Source of the DNA: Asaia bogorensis NBRC 16594
GTDB lineage: Bacteria; Pseudomonadota; Alphaproteobacteria; Acetobacterales; Acetobacteraceae
Direction: 5' to 3'
Length of the DNA: 64,000 nt
NCBI RefSeq assembly: GCF_001547995.1
Contig: NZ_AP014690.1
Location: 248,001-312,000, forward strand
The notes below the pieces were generated by a model that was not told where the DNA came from, ran no database searches, and saw only the letters and a program-made list of their open reading frames with translations. This document shows positions 35,224 to 44,047 of this stretch, piece after piece. The position numbers and the translations under genes are program-made. How positions within the stretch are numbered: position 1 is the stretch's first letter; each line of letters opens with the position of its first letter.

Positions 35224-37670
35224 CAGACAGGGACAAGCCCGTAATCACGCATGTGTCCGACCCCTTCCCGGATGATCCCATGCCCGGGAGCGGATCGCAG
35301 ATAGAGCATGATTCCGCCATCCTGCGGGTTATACGGCGTGTCAGCCGTCTCAAGACGGCAATGGTTCTGGCCTGCGCGGCGCTGGTTCTGCTGATCACGA
35401 CATTTGTTGTTCTGGCCCGTGGCCTCTCCTTTGCTTACCGGCCCCAGATCGAATCCGTCGTGTTTCTGCTCGATTTCGTGGTGCTGCTTCTTCTGGGGGC
35501 GGCGGTGATCATGCGCGTCGGGCGCATGCTTGCCGAGCGCCGTACCGGTCTGGCAGGGGCGCGGCTCCATGTCAGGCTGATTACGCTTTTCGGCGTGGTC
35601 GCCGTGGCCCCGACGGTGGTGATCGGGGGGCTTGCAGCCCTGTTCTTCCATTTCGGGATCCAGATCTGGTTTTCCAACCGGGTGAACACGGCGCTGACCG
35701 AAGCGCGTGACGTGGCAGCAGGCTATCTGCAGGAGCATAACGACAACATCCGCACCGAGGCCTTTGCCCTCGCGAACATCATCATCACCGCCAATAATGA
35801 CGAGATGTATCGCCACGGCGTGGATCTGATGCGTGATCCGGGTCAGCTTGGGATGATGCTGGATGTGGAAGCCACCGAACGCGGCCTTAACGAGGCCGTG
35901 GTGTTCGATTCCTACACCAACAAGGTGGTGGCCTCGGGTGGGCTGGCGGCGCTGCAGGGCAAGCAGCTTGCCCTGCCGCCCAAGGATGCCACGACCCTGG
36001 CACGCACCAATGACGTGGCGATTCTCGACAGTCCCGATGAGCGCACTGTACGCGCTGTCGTTAGCCTTGGGCCAAGTTCCGGGCTGATGCTGGTCATCAC
36101 ACGCCCGGTCGATGCCAAGATTCTCGAGCATATGCGCCATACCGATGCGGTCGTTTCGGAATATCAGCGTCTCGACGCGCATCGCTCGGCCATACAGGTG
36201 AGTTTTGCGCTGATCTTTGCGCTACTGGGCCTGCTGGTGCTCAGCATCGGCATGCTGACGGGGCTGGTTCTGGCCAAACAGATCACCCAGCCACTCGGGC
36301 TCCTGATCCTTGCAGCGCGACGGGTGAGCGAGGGCGATCTGAGCGTGCGTGTGCCCGAAGCACGGGCCCGCGACGCCCGGCGTGATGATGAGGTTGGCAC
36401 CCTGTCGCGTGCCTTCAACCGCATGACCGATCAGCTTTCTACCCAGCGTACCGAGTTGATGGAAGCCTATGAGCAAATTGATGAGCGGCGTCGCTTCACC
36501 GAAACGGTGCTTTCGGGTGTGTCGGCCGGCGTGATTGGTCTCGATGCGCATCAGGTGATCGAATTACCCAATCGCGCCGCCTCCAGACTGCTCCAGCGTG
36601 ACCTGGACAGTGGCAAGGGACAGGCCCTGCGCGATGTTGTGCCGGAATTCGGCACCATGCTCGATCAGGCGCGAGCAGAGCCCGGACAGGCGCATACCGC
36701 GGAAATCCAGATCGATGTCGCTGAGAGAGGGACTGTGCTTGGTGATGGCCCCAGTGTGGGTACATCCGGCCGCACGCTTCTGGTGCGCGTGGTGGGTGAG
36801 CAAGGAAGCGATGACTCGACAGGCTATGTTGTCACGTTCGATGATATCACGGCGCTTCTCGCGGCCCAGCGCAAGGCAGCCTGGGCCGACGTGGCCCGAC
36901 GCATCGCTCATGAAATCAAGAATCCGCTGACGCCCATCCAGCTCTCGGCAGAGCGGCTGAAGCGTCGCTTCCTGCGCGAGATCAGTTCCGATCCGGAAAC
37001 ATTTGGTCAGTGCGTGGATACGATCGTGCGTCATGTTGGCGATATCGGGCGTATGGTGGATGAATTCTCGTCTTTTGCCCGCATGCCGCAACCCGTTCTC
37101 AAGGACGAGGATCTGTCGCGTCTGGTGCGAGAAGCTCTGGTCCTCCAGCGCAATGCTCATCCCGAGATCATCTATGACACGACCGATATGCCGGCTCGTG
37201 GTCCTCTCGTGCATTGCGACAGACGTCTGATTGGCCAGGCCCTGACCAATTTGCTGCAGAATGCCGCCGATGCCGTGGCCATGGCGGCGAAGGAACGTGA
37301 AGAGCAGGGCGACACCAGTCAGATGGACCGACAGGGCGAAGCGGGGAATGAAAGGCGGGCGACCCAGGGAAGTATACGCGTGGCTCTGGGGGTTGCGGGG
37401 GGAGAAGCCATGGTGCAGGTCATTGACGACGGCATCGGTTTGCCTTCTGTTGACCGCCACCGCTTGACGGAACCGTATATCACGCACAAACCGAAAGGGA
37501 CGGGGCTGGGGCTCGCCATCGTCAAGAAGATCATGGAGGATCACACAGGTGGGATCAGGCTGGAGGACCGACCGGACGGACGTGGAACCGTCTCGACGCT
37601 CACCCTGCCTGTGCGCGAGGTGTCCGATGCACAGCCCGACCTTATGGTCCAGACGAGCAGGGAGCAGTGA
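35220..37670 (+). CDS. ntrY: Nitrogen-regulation sensor histidine kinase NtrY
   Basis: Membrane kinase of 816 residues. Several hydrophobic segments lie in the first 140 residues, a large sensor region follows to about 320, another membrane helix at about 325-350, then HAMP (with RRVSEGDLSVRVPE), a PAS domain, the H-box ARRIAHEIKNPLTPIQLSAE, N-box NLLQNAADAV, DDGIGLP and GTGLGLAIVKKI. It should control NtrX, encoded 20 bp downstream. It overlaps the truncated NtrC-like gene upstream. In relatives it links to nitrogen and redox control. Confidence 0.95.
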   Translation: MTDRDKPVITHVSDPFPDDPMPGSGSQIEHDSAILRVIRRVSRLKTAMVLACAALVLLITTFVVLARGLSFAYRPQIESVVFLLDFVVLLLLGAAVIMRVGRMLAERRTGLAGARLHVRLITLFGVVAVAPTVVIGGLAALFFHFGIQIWFSNRVNTALTEARDVAAGYLQEHNDNIRTEAFALANIIITANNDEMYRHGVDLMRDPGQLGMMLDVEATERGLNEAVVFDSYTNKVVASGGLAALQGKQLALPPKDATTLARTNDVAILDSPDERTVRAVVSLGPSSGLMLVITRPVDAKILEHMRHTDAVVSEYQRLDAHRSAIQVSFALIFALLGLLVLSIGMLTGLVLAKQITQPLGLLILAARRVSEGDLSVRVPEARARDARRDDEVGTLSRAFNRMTDQLSTQRTELMEAYEQIDERRRFTETVLSGVSAGVIGLDAHQVIELPNRAASRLLQRDLDSGKGQALRDVVPEFGTMLDQARAEPGQAHTAEIQIDVAERGTVLGDGPSVGTSGRTLLVRVVGEQGSDDSTGYVVTFDDITALLAAQRKAAWADVARRIAHEIKNPLTPIQLSAERLKRRFLREISSDPETFGQCVDTIVRHVGDIGRMVDEFSSFARMPQPVLKDEDLSRLVREALVLQRNAHPEIIYDTTDMPARGPLVHCDRRLIGQALTNLLQNAADAVAMAAKEREEQGDTSQMDRQGEAGNERRATQGSIRVALGVAGGEAMVQVIDDGIGLPSVDRHRLTEPYITHKPKGTGLGLAIVKKIMEDHTGGIRLEDRPDGRGTVSTLTLPVREVSDAQPDLMVQTSREQ

Positions 37671-37690
37671 ACTTCTGATGAGGAATGCGC

Positions 37691-39076
37691 ATGGAGCATG
37701 AAATCCTGATCGTCGATGACGAGCCGGATATCCGGCTTCTCATCGAGGGGCTCCTTCGTGATGAGGGATATGAAACGCGCGTTGCCGCCAATTCGGATCA
37801 GGCGCTGGCGGCGTTCCGGGCGCGTCGTCCGTCGCTGGTCATCCTCGACATATGGCTGCAGGGATCGCGCCTTGATGGCATCGATCTGCTCAAGACGATC
37901 AAGGCGGAGGAGCCGGGTCTGCCGGTCGTCATGATTTCCGGCCACGGCACCATCGAGACTGCCGTTTCGAGCCTTCAGCACGGGGCCTATGATTTCATTG
38001 AGAAGCCGTTTCAGGCTGATCGTCTGATTGTTGTTGTCCAGCGTGCGCTGGAAGCCGCGCGCCTTGAACGCGAGAATGCCGAGCTGCGTCTGCGCTCGGG
38101 AAACGAGACGCTGCTTTTCGGTGACGGCCCCGGCATCAGCGCCGTGCGGGGGCAGATCGAGCGTGTGGCGCCCACAAATTCACGCGTGCTGATTACCGGC
38201 CCTGCGGGGTCGGGCAAGGAAATTGCGGCGCGTATGGTCCATGCCCGCTCGCGCCGGGGCACGGGGCCGTTTATCGCCCTGAACTGTGCAACGCTTGCGC
38301 CAAACCGTTTCGAGGAAGAGCTTTTTGGCATCGAGGGGCAATCCGATGGTGTGATGCGCCGCACCGGCGTGCTGGAGCGTGCCCATAAGGGAACGCTGCT
38401 GCTCGACGAAGTGGCGGACATGCCGCTGGAGACCCAGGGCAAGATCGTGCGCGCGTTGCAGGACCAGACGTTCGAGCGGTTGGGTGGTTCGACAAGGGTC
38501 AAGGTGGATGTGCGTGTGATCGCCACCACAAACCGCGATCTTCAGGGTGAAATTGCCTTGGGGCGCTTCCGCGAGGACCTTTACTACCGTCTGGCTGTGG
38601 TGCCGCTGCGTCTGCCCTCCCTGCGTGAACGTCGTGAGGATATCCCGTCCCTCGCGCAGCATTTCCTGCGTCGTTACGCCGAGAATGCCGGCCTTGCGCC
38701 ACGCGAACTGTCGGTCGATGCGCTGGCTGCGCTGCAATCCTATGAATGGCCGGGAAATATCCGGGAGCTGCGCAACCTTATGGAGCGCCTTCTGATCATG
38801 ATGCCCAATGGTCAGGATCTCATTCGCGCGGATATGCTGCCCAGCACGGTCAGCCAGGGCGCCCCCTCCATGACGCGTCTCGATGCCGGCGCGGATGTCA
38901 TGGCGCTGCCCCTTCGTGAGGCGCGCGACCTGTTTGAAACGCAATATCTGCAGGTGCAGCTCTTGCGTTTTGGCGGAAACATCAGCCGTACTGCGAATTT
39001 CGTCGGGATGGAGCGTAGCGCCCTTCATCGCAAGCTCAAGCAGCTTGGCGTGACACCTGAAGACCGGACTTTGTGA
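37691..39076 (+). CDS. ntrX: Response regulator NtrX
   Basis: Protein of about 461 residues: receiver (ILIVDDEPDIR; phospho-Asp in VILDIWLQG), AAA+ domain with Walker A GPAGSGKEIAAR and Walker B TLLLDEVADMP, and a Fis-type helix-turn-helix (ISRTANFVGMERSALHRKLKQLG). Instead of GAFTGA the loop reads GQSDGVMRRTGVLE, as is usual for NtrX of Alphaproteobacteria, so sigma54 activation is not expected. I prefer the second ATG since GAGGA abuts the first too closely. Confidence 0.94.
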   Translation: MEHEILIVDDEPDIRLLIEGLLRDEGYETRVAANSDQALAAFRARRPSLVILDIWLQGSRLDGIDLLKTIKAEEPGLPVVMISGHGTIETAVSSLQHGAYDFIEKPFQADRLIVVVQRALEAARLERENAELRLRSGNETLLFGDGPGISAVRGQIERVAPTNSRVLITGPAGSGKEIAARMVHARSRRGTGPFIALNCATLAPNRFEEELFGIEGQSDGVMRRTGVLERAHKGTLLLDEVADMPLETQGKIVRALQDQTFERLGGSTRVKVDVRVIATTNRDLQGEIALGRFREDLYYRLAVVPLRLPSLRERREDIPSLAQHFLRRYAENAGLAPRELSVDALAALQSYEWPGNIRELRNLMERLLIMMPNGQDLIRADMLPSTVSQGAPSMTRLDAGADVMALPLREARDLFETQYLQVQLLRFGGNISRTANFVGMERSALHRKLKQLGVTPEDRTL

Positions 39077-39120
39077 GTCTGGAAACCCTATCTCAATAAA
39101 GATAAGGTAGGGGCCATAAA

Positions 39121-39153
39121 GCCGGGAGCCTGTTTCACGCGTTGTCTCCCGGC
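39121..39153 (+). other. Hairpin in the ntrX-hfq gap
   Basis: Perfect 8-bp stem GCCGGGAG/CTCCCGGC around a 17-nt loop, followed by GC-rich CCCCCCGG and GGGGCCCC runs. It lies in the 125-bp space before hfq and may form part of the hfq leader or separate it from ntrX. No T-run follows. Confidence 0.5.
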
Positions 39154-39201
39154 CCCCCGGACAGGGGCCCCTGCAAACACCTGAAAAGAAGAAGAGCAAT
39201 C

Positions 39202-39495
39202 TTGGCCAGAGCAAACCCCACCCCATCGCCCCAGACCGCCCCCTTTGCCGAGTTTCAGGAGGGTGAAACCGTACAATCCCTGTTCCTCCAGCATCTGCAG
39301 GAACATGCGCTTCCCGTGACGGTTTTTCTCGTCAATGGCGTGAAATTGCAGGGCGTCATCCCTCAATTTGATCACGAGACCATCATTCTGCGTCGTGACG
39401 GCCACACCCAGCTTGTCTACAAGCATGCGGTAAGCACGATCATGCCTGTCGCTCCCTTGGCGCTTTTTGCTCAGGATGGCGAACTGAGCCTTTAA
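39202..39495 (+). CDS. hfq: RNA chaperone Hfq
   Basis: Sm-like protein of 97 residues that pairs small RNAs with mRNAs. The core (QSLFLQHLQEHALPVTVFLVNG in outline, then FDHETIILRR and LVYKHAVSTIMP, the Sm2 motif) fits Hfq throughout. A 17-residue Pro/Thr-rich N-terminal extension precedes it. The start is taken as TTG after GAAGAAGAGCAATC; there is no ATG between this codon and the conserved core, and the next in-frame ATG upstream is 20 codons away with no ribosome site. Confidence 0.93.
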   Translation: MARANPTPSPQTAPFAEFQEGETVQSLFLQHLQEHALPVTVFLVNGVKLQGVIPQFDHETIILRRDGHTQLVYKHAVSTIMPVAPLALFAQDGELSL

Positions 39496-39516
39496 GGACT
39501 GGAGTTTCCCCAAGAC

Positions 39517-40827
39517 GTGTCAGTGACGACAAGTACGACACCCCCCGCGACACGCGCTGCGGTCATTCTACCCTGGGCGCGCCCGACACCCAATGACGAG
39601 TTCCGTGCTGCGGAAGCCCGTCTTGAAGAGGCTGTCGGGCTGACCTCTTCCATTGGTCTCGTTGTCGTCAGGCAGGCCGTTCTGGCGATTCGTGCGGTCC
39701 GCCCTGCGACCCTGTTCGGCAAGGGGCAGGTTGAGCAACTGGCCGAGCTGGTGCACGAGAATGACGTCAAGGTCATGATCGTGGACGCCAAACTCTCACC
39801 CGGCCAGCAGCGCAATCTCGAGAAGGCACTGGACTGCAAAGTGCTCGATCGCACCGGGCTCATCCTGGATATCTTTGGCGCGCGCGCAGCGACCCGTGAG
39901 GGCGTATTGCAGGTCGAACTCGCGCATCTGGAATATCAGCGCTCACGTCTCGTCAGGCTATGGACCCATCTTGAGCGTCAGCGCGGTGGTTTCGGCTTTC
40001 TTGGCGGTCCGGGTGAAACCCAGATCGAGGCTGATCGTCGCATGATTGATGAGCGTCTGGTCAGATTGCGCAAGGATCTCGATCAGGTACGCCGCACGCG
40101 TGGCCTGCATCGCTCCGCCCGCAAGAAAGTGCCCTTCCCGGTGGTCGCTCTGGTGGGCTACACCAACGCGGGCAAATCGACGCTGTTCAATGCACTGACC
40201 GGCTCCGCCGTGCATGCGCAGGATCAGCTTTTTGCGACGCTGGATCCGACCATGCGGGGTTTGCGTCTGCCGTCAGGGCGCAGGGTCATTCTGTCGGATA
40301 CGGTCGGATTTATCAGTGAATTGCCAACCGAGCTGGTTGCGGCCTTTCGTGCGACACTCGAAGAAGTGGCCGAGGCTGATATCATTCTCCACGTGCGCGA
40401 TATTGCTCACCCGGATAGTGCCGCCCAGCGTGCTGATGTCATCAACGTGCTGGATGGCATGGTGCGCGATGGCATGCTGGATGAAAACTGGCCCGAGCGA
40501 ACCATCGAGGTTCTGAACAAGGCCGACCTCATGGGCGGTATCGAGGCTGTCCCGCGTCATCCCGGCTGTGTGGCCATATCGGCCATGACAGGCGAGGGGC
40601 TGCCTAATCTCTATTCGATGCTCGATCAGCATATGACGGCGTCGATGAGCCTGACACGTGTGAGCCTTGATATCAGCAACGGTGCCGCGCTGGCATGGCT
40701 CTATGAGCATGGCGAGGTTCTGGAACGTCTGGACCAGGAAACCGAGATCACACTCGATGTCCGATTGTTCGAACAGGACCGGTCACGCTTTGGCCAACTC
40801 TACCCGGATTGCCTTGTATCTGCCTGA
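39517..40827 (+). CDS. hflX: Ribosome-associated GTPase HflX
   Basis: GTPase of 436 residues. The N-terminal HflX domain has FGKGQVEQLAEL and DRTGLILDIFGARA..EG; the glycine-rich helical linker holds GGFGFLGGPGETQIEADRR; the G domain has VGYTNAGKSTLFNALTG, DTVGFISELPTELVAAF and NKADL. It splits or rescues stalled ribosomes. The start is a GTG 21 bp after hfq (ribosome site GGACTGGAG); a second GTG two codons on is possible. Confidence 0.95.
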   Translation: MSVTTSTTPPATRAAVILPWARPTPNDEFRAAEARLEEAVGLTSSIGLVVVRQAVLAIRAVRPATLFGKGQVEQLAELVHENDVKVMIVDAKLSPGQQRNLEKALDCKVLDRTGLILDIFGARAATREGVLQVELAHLEYQRSRLVRLWTHLERQRGGFGFLGGPGETQIEADRRMIDERLVRLRKDLDQVRRTRGLHRSARKKVPFPVVALVGYTNAGKSTLFNALTGSAVHAQDQLFATLDPTMRGLRLPSGRRVILSDTVGFISELPTELVAAFRATLEEVAEADIILHVRDIAHPDSAAQRADVINVLDGMVRDGMLDENWPERTIEVLNKADLMGGIEAVPRHPGCVAISAMTGEGLPNLYSMLDQHMTASMSLTRVSLDISNGAALAWLYEHGEVLERLDQETEITLDVRLFEQDRSRFGQLYPDCLVSA

Positions 40828-40882
40828 AATCCTCCTGATAGTGGATTGAGGGAGGATAACGGTCTCTCCCAGGGAGGAACGA

Positions 40883-41755
40883 TTGAGCGAGGGTGAGGCG
40901 ATCATGACACCGGTGCGGACACGCACCGTGACGCGAGCGGTGCTGGAGGATCTATCCGTGATCGCCCGTGATGCGGCGACACGGATCATCATGCCCCGTT
41001 TTGGTCGTCTGTCCGAAGCTGACATACGTACGAAATCGTCCCCATCCGATCTGGTGACGATTGCGGACATCCTCTCGGAAGAATTTATTGCGGGGGAGCT
41101 GGCGCGCCTGTTGCCAGAGGCTGTCCTGATTGGCGAAGAGCGATGCTGCACCCAACCGGCCCTGATCGAAGAAGCCGGTAGAGCCCCGCTAAGTGTGACC
41201 ATCGATCCTATCGATGGCACAGCCAATTATGCCGCCGGCTTGCCGGTTTTTGGCGTGATGATGGCGGTTCTCGAGCACGGCGTGCCGGTTGCGAGTGTCA
41301 TTCATGACCCTGTCACAGGCAGTTCTGCCCTTGCCCTGATGGGTGAGGGCGCCTGGACGGAGGACCCTTGTGGGGCAACCCGTCCCATGCGGGCGGCACG
41401 GCCTTTTTCCCGTATTGAGGATGTAACCGGAAAAATTGCCTGGCGTACGCTGCCCATGGGTGACACAGAGCGCGCCGACCAGGCGCTGCGTTCCATGACC
41501 GGTTTATGGGATTTGCGCTGCGCCGCGCATGAATATCGCCTGGTGGCAGGGGGGCACGGGCATGTGCTGGCTTACAGTCGCACGTGTCTGTGGGATCATT
41601 GCCCGGGTTGGCTGCTTATGCATGAAGCCGGGGCTTATGGTGCGCGTTTGAACGATGTGCCTTACCATCCTGCGGTGCCGGGAAGGGGCCTGCTTTACGC
41701 GCCCGACCGAGCGTCCTGGCAAATGGTCCGTGACGCGTTGGCCTTGTCCTGCTGA
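40883..41755 (+). CDS. Inositol monophosphatase-family phosphatase
   Basis: Mg-dependent phosphatase of 290 residues. Metal-site motifs are GEER, DPIDGTANYAAG and WDHCPGWLLMHEAGA. Whether it acts on inositol phosphates, histidinol phosphate or 3'-phosphoadenosine phosphate cannot be told. The TTG start is preceded by AGGGAGGAACGA, a near-perfect ribosome site at the right spacing; the first ATG, seven codons later, has none. It follows hflX with 55 bp that contain a dyad. Confidence 0.88.
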   Translation: MSEGEAIMTPVRTRTVTRAVLEDLSVIARDAATRIIMPRFGRLSEADIRTKSSPSDLVTIADILSEEFIAGELARLLPEAVLIGEERCCTQPALIEEAGRAPLSVTIDPIDGTANYAAGLPVFGVMMAVLEHGVPVASVIHDPVTGSSALALMGEGAWTEDPCGATRPMRAARPFSRIEDVTGKIAWRTLPMGDTERADQALRSMTGLWDLRCAAHEYRLVAGGHGHVLAYSRTCLWDHCPGWLLMHEAGAYGARLNDVPYHPAVPGRGLLYAPDRASWQMVRDALALSC

Positions 41756-41834
41756 GCCTGCTTCAAGTATCTGTGTAAGCAGAAACTGCCTTTACCAGAT
41801 TGCGTTCATTATTCGTGAACACAGGAGAAGTTTT

Positions 41835-42254
41835 ATGGCCGTTCAGGACCCAGTACTTTATGCAGTCTGCGATGGAGAAAAGGCACGCTTTCTGCGCTAT
41901 GATGGCCAGCAGATGCGTACAATCCAGCGCTTTGGAGCCCACGATAAGGCGACGGACGCAGCGGGTGATGTCGCTTCGATAAAAGAGCCGCGTTCGGATC
42001 CGAAAGTGCAGGTCAAGGAGCGGTTCGCCCGACAGATTGCAGATGAAATCGAGACGGCACTAAACGACAACCCTGCCCTCGAAGGGCTCGTACTTGCGGC
42101 GGCACCTCACGTGCTTCACGATATTCGCGAGCATCTGTCGAAAGCGACCAGCAAAAAGCTGATCAAGAGTGAGAGCAAGGATCTGACGAATATCCCCGAT
42201 CAGGATCTTCTGTCACATTTCGACCGCCCCGCGACTGGCTGGCCGAAACCCTGA
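41835..42254 (+). CDS. Host-attachment family protein
   Basis: Protein of 139 residues matching the family named after an Agrobacterium plant-attachment gene (PF10116): YAVCDGEKARFLRY at the N-terminus, VKERFARQIADEIETAL, LVLAAAPHVLHDIREHLS, and a C-terminal LTNIPDQDLLSHF. No signal peptide. The fold is related to release-factor eRF1-like domains and the true role is unclear. The ATG follows ACAGGAGAAGTTTT. A terminator lies 32 bp downstream. Confidence 0.85.
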   Translation: MAVQDPVLYAVCDGEKARFLRYDGQQMRTIQRFGAHDKATDAAGDVASIKEPRSDPKVQVKERFARQIADEIETALNDNPALEGLVLAAAPHVLHDIREHLSKATSKKLIKSESKDLTNIPDQDLLSHFDRPATGWPKP

Positions 42255-42286
42255 GTCAGGTTTTTGGTCTCGCTGGAAAGCATGAC

Positions 42287-42309
42287 GGGGAGCTTGTCTC
42301 CCCATTTTT
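42287..42309 (+). terminator. Rho-independent terminator
   Basis: Stem GGGGAG/CTCCCC with a CTTGT loop followed by ATTTTT. It closes the attachment-family gene and stands 50 bp before the convergent orphan gene. Confidence 0.85.
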
Positions 42310-42361
42310 CATTTCCCTATCTGCCCATTGATGTAACTGGGAGGTACGTGGCCAACTGCGG

Positions 42362-43690
42362 TCAGGTCGGGAATTCTGATGGAATTGAGAATTCTTCCCA
42401 TTCGAGGTTGTTCTTCGAGTTCAGTTCATATGTGCCGTTCGGGTGTGAGCACAGATTGCCCAGGCGTGACCTGATATGGTGGTGCGCGTTGCGGGCACTT
42501 TTCACAAGGTGAAACCCCGATGGGCGTGCTTCATCCGAAAGCATGATATCGCCCTCATGCTCGTAAAGGTATAATGTCTCCTCACCAATCGTGATCTGGA
42601 AAAACAGGTGGCCACCGAAGCGCTTCAAGATCACAGGTCGATGCAATGGAGCGCTCCCGACCAGGTCCCCGCCGATGAACGTATGATTGGTAATATCGTA
42701 ACACAGGATGTGCCCGTGGAAGCCCAGTGGCGCCGGTACGAGACGTTTTATTCCTGCGGCGAGTACCTGTGATCGTTCAATATTTCTGCCGTAACGGGCG
42801 TAAATCAGAGGAAGGTTGCGACAAATCGCAGATCTGCCGAAGCTGCCTCGCTCGGACAGACGGTGGGCGAGACGACCGATATCAAGGGCCTTCTCGAAGA
42901 GTGGCTTGAGATTATCATGCACAAAAATTGTGGGTGCCAAAAGGGCCCTGAAGGACCAATCCGGGCGATGATGTATAGTGCGTGTAAATAGCGCTTCGAC
43001 ATTATTCAGGCTTGTGCGGCGCTCCTTCGCAAAGGTGTGGCAGACGGTCTCCCGCGTGCCATTTGCGAGTGCATCCATGAGACGAAGGAACTTGTGGCGT
43101 CCCGTAAAAGCCCGGGGAATAAAGTGCTCAGAATAGAAGCTTGGGATCAGGGTCACATCGTGAGCTGTCAGCTTCTCTGCAATAAGTCCTACGTGATACG
43201 TATCGTGTCGGTGGTCTGGATCATGAACAATGAATATGCGTCCCCCGACATCTTCCGAGCCGATGAACATGCCTCGTAGCTCGTCCTTGAAATAGCGATC
43301 AATGTAATCTGGATCCAAATCGCAGAGATCTGGGTCCAGTGAGTACTTCGGCGCCATGGAAAACACCGTTTTCGCATTCAGCCGGCGTGACCATTTCAGC
43401 GCCGGGTAGGCACCCATCGAATATCCGAAGATGATCCTGTTCTCGACGTCAGAAAGGCGATCATTAACGAGCGAGATCACTTGCTCTACTTCAGGGGAAA
43501 TGAACCAGAGTACCTTCTTGGTGGTGATACCAATACTACGTATATTACCGATCCGAAGCGGCCGCTCAGCAAAAAATTCATCTGTTGCCCGGTGGCATTG
43601 ATCTGCGGCCCCGAATGTAACGACGGCGTATTGACTATCGCCTTCAATCTCGTGGACGACCAGATCGTCACCTTCGAAGATAACAGCCAT
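42362..43690 (-). CDS. Orphan alpha/beta-hydrolase-like protein with unknown C-terminal domain
   Basis: Protein of 442 residues. Residues up to about 200 show an alpha/beta hydrolase outline with nucleophile elbow FGYSMGAYPALKWS and a possible late acid/His pair (HDPDHRHDTYHVG). Residues from about 300 to the end form a separate beta-rich region (HILCYDITNHTF, LFFQITIGEETLYLYEHEGDI, NPNGTYELNSKN-like ending) that I do not recognise. GGGGAAGGGCGTA before the ATG supports the start. Codon use and base composition are more AT-rich than the neighbours and the upstream gap is very AT-rich, pointing to horizontal gain. The function is unknown. Confidence 0.75.
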   Translation of the reverse strand: MAVIFEGDDLVVHEIEGDSQYAVVTFGAADQCHRATDEFFAERPLRIGNIRSIGITTKKVLWFISPEVEQVISLVNDRLSDVENRIIFGYSMGAYPALKWSRRLNAKTVFSMAPKYSLDPDLCDLDPDYIDRYFKDELRGMFIGSEDVGGRIFIVHDPDHRHDTYHVGLIAEKLTAHDVTLIPSFYSEHFIPRAFTGRHKFLRLMDALANGTRETVCHTFAKERRTSLNNVEALFTRTIHHRPDWSFRALLAPTIFVHDNLKPLFEKALDIGRLAHRLSERGSFGRSAICRNLPLIYARYGRNIERSQVLAAGIKRLVPAPLGFHGHILCYDITNHTFIGGDLVGSAPLHRPVILKRFGGHLFFQITIGEETLYLYEHEGDIMLSDEARPSGFHLVKSARNAHHHIRSRLGNLCSHPNGTYELNSKNNLEWEEFSIPSEFPT

Positions 43691-44047
43691 TACGCCCTTC
43701 CCCTGATAACAAGCCTTAACGAGGTACAGATCTATAAGAAAAAAATAAAGTAATATAACGTTTCTATCATGCAAACGATTCCGATAAAATATTATGTGTA
43801 GTGTATACTAGTGGACTATATATTGTATCGAACAATACATATTTCGGTATCTCAAATATGAGAAATAAATCTCAGATCCATACACAATAGTCTCTCTGAG
43901 GAAGAGAGCAGGAAAAAAGCGCACGCTGCGTTTGTCGCTGGGTCGGGAAGACGATAACGACGATCTCTGGTCGAAACTCGGTAACATTGCCCGCAACGTT
44001 GCGGCGCACATCGCAGGTTGAACCGATCGCGATGTGCGCAGAGAGCG
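43691..44047. other. AT-rich intergenic region, no gene seen
   Basis: This 357-bp gap contains the promoter of the orphan hydrolase-like gene on the minus strand. It has a TGTAT-N6-ATACA inverted repeat inside ATTGTATCGAACAATACAT (43828-43844 region) and long A/T tracts. Its AT-richness contrasts with the rest of the window. The right-hand third returns to normal GC before the hmp 3' end. Confidence 0.5.

Noticed and set aside
36564-37544. Antisense frame within ntrY suggestive of a separate gene by length
   Set aside because: No domain, no start signal, and the sense strand encodes a complete kinase core at the same place.
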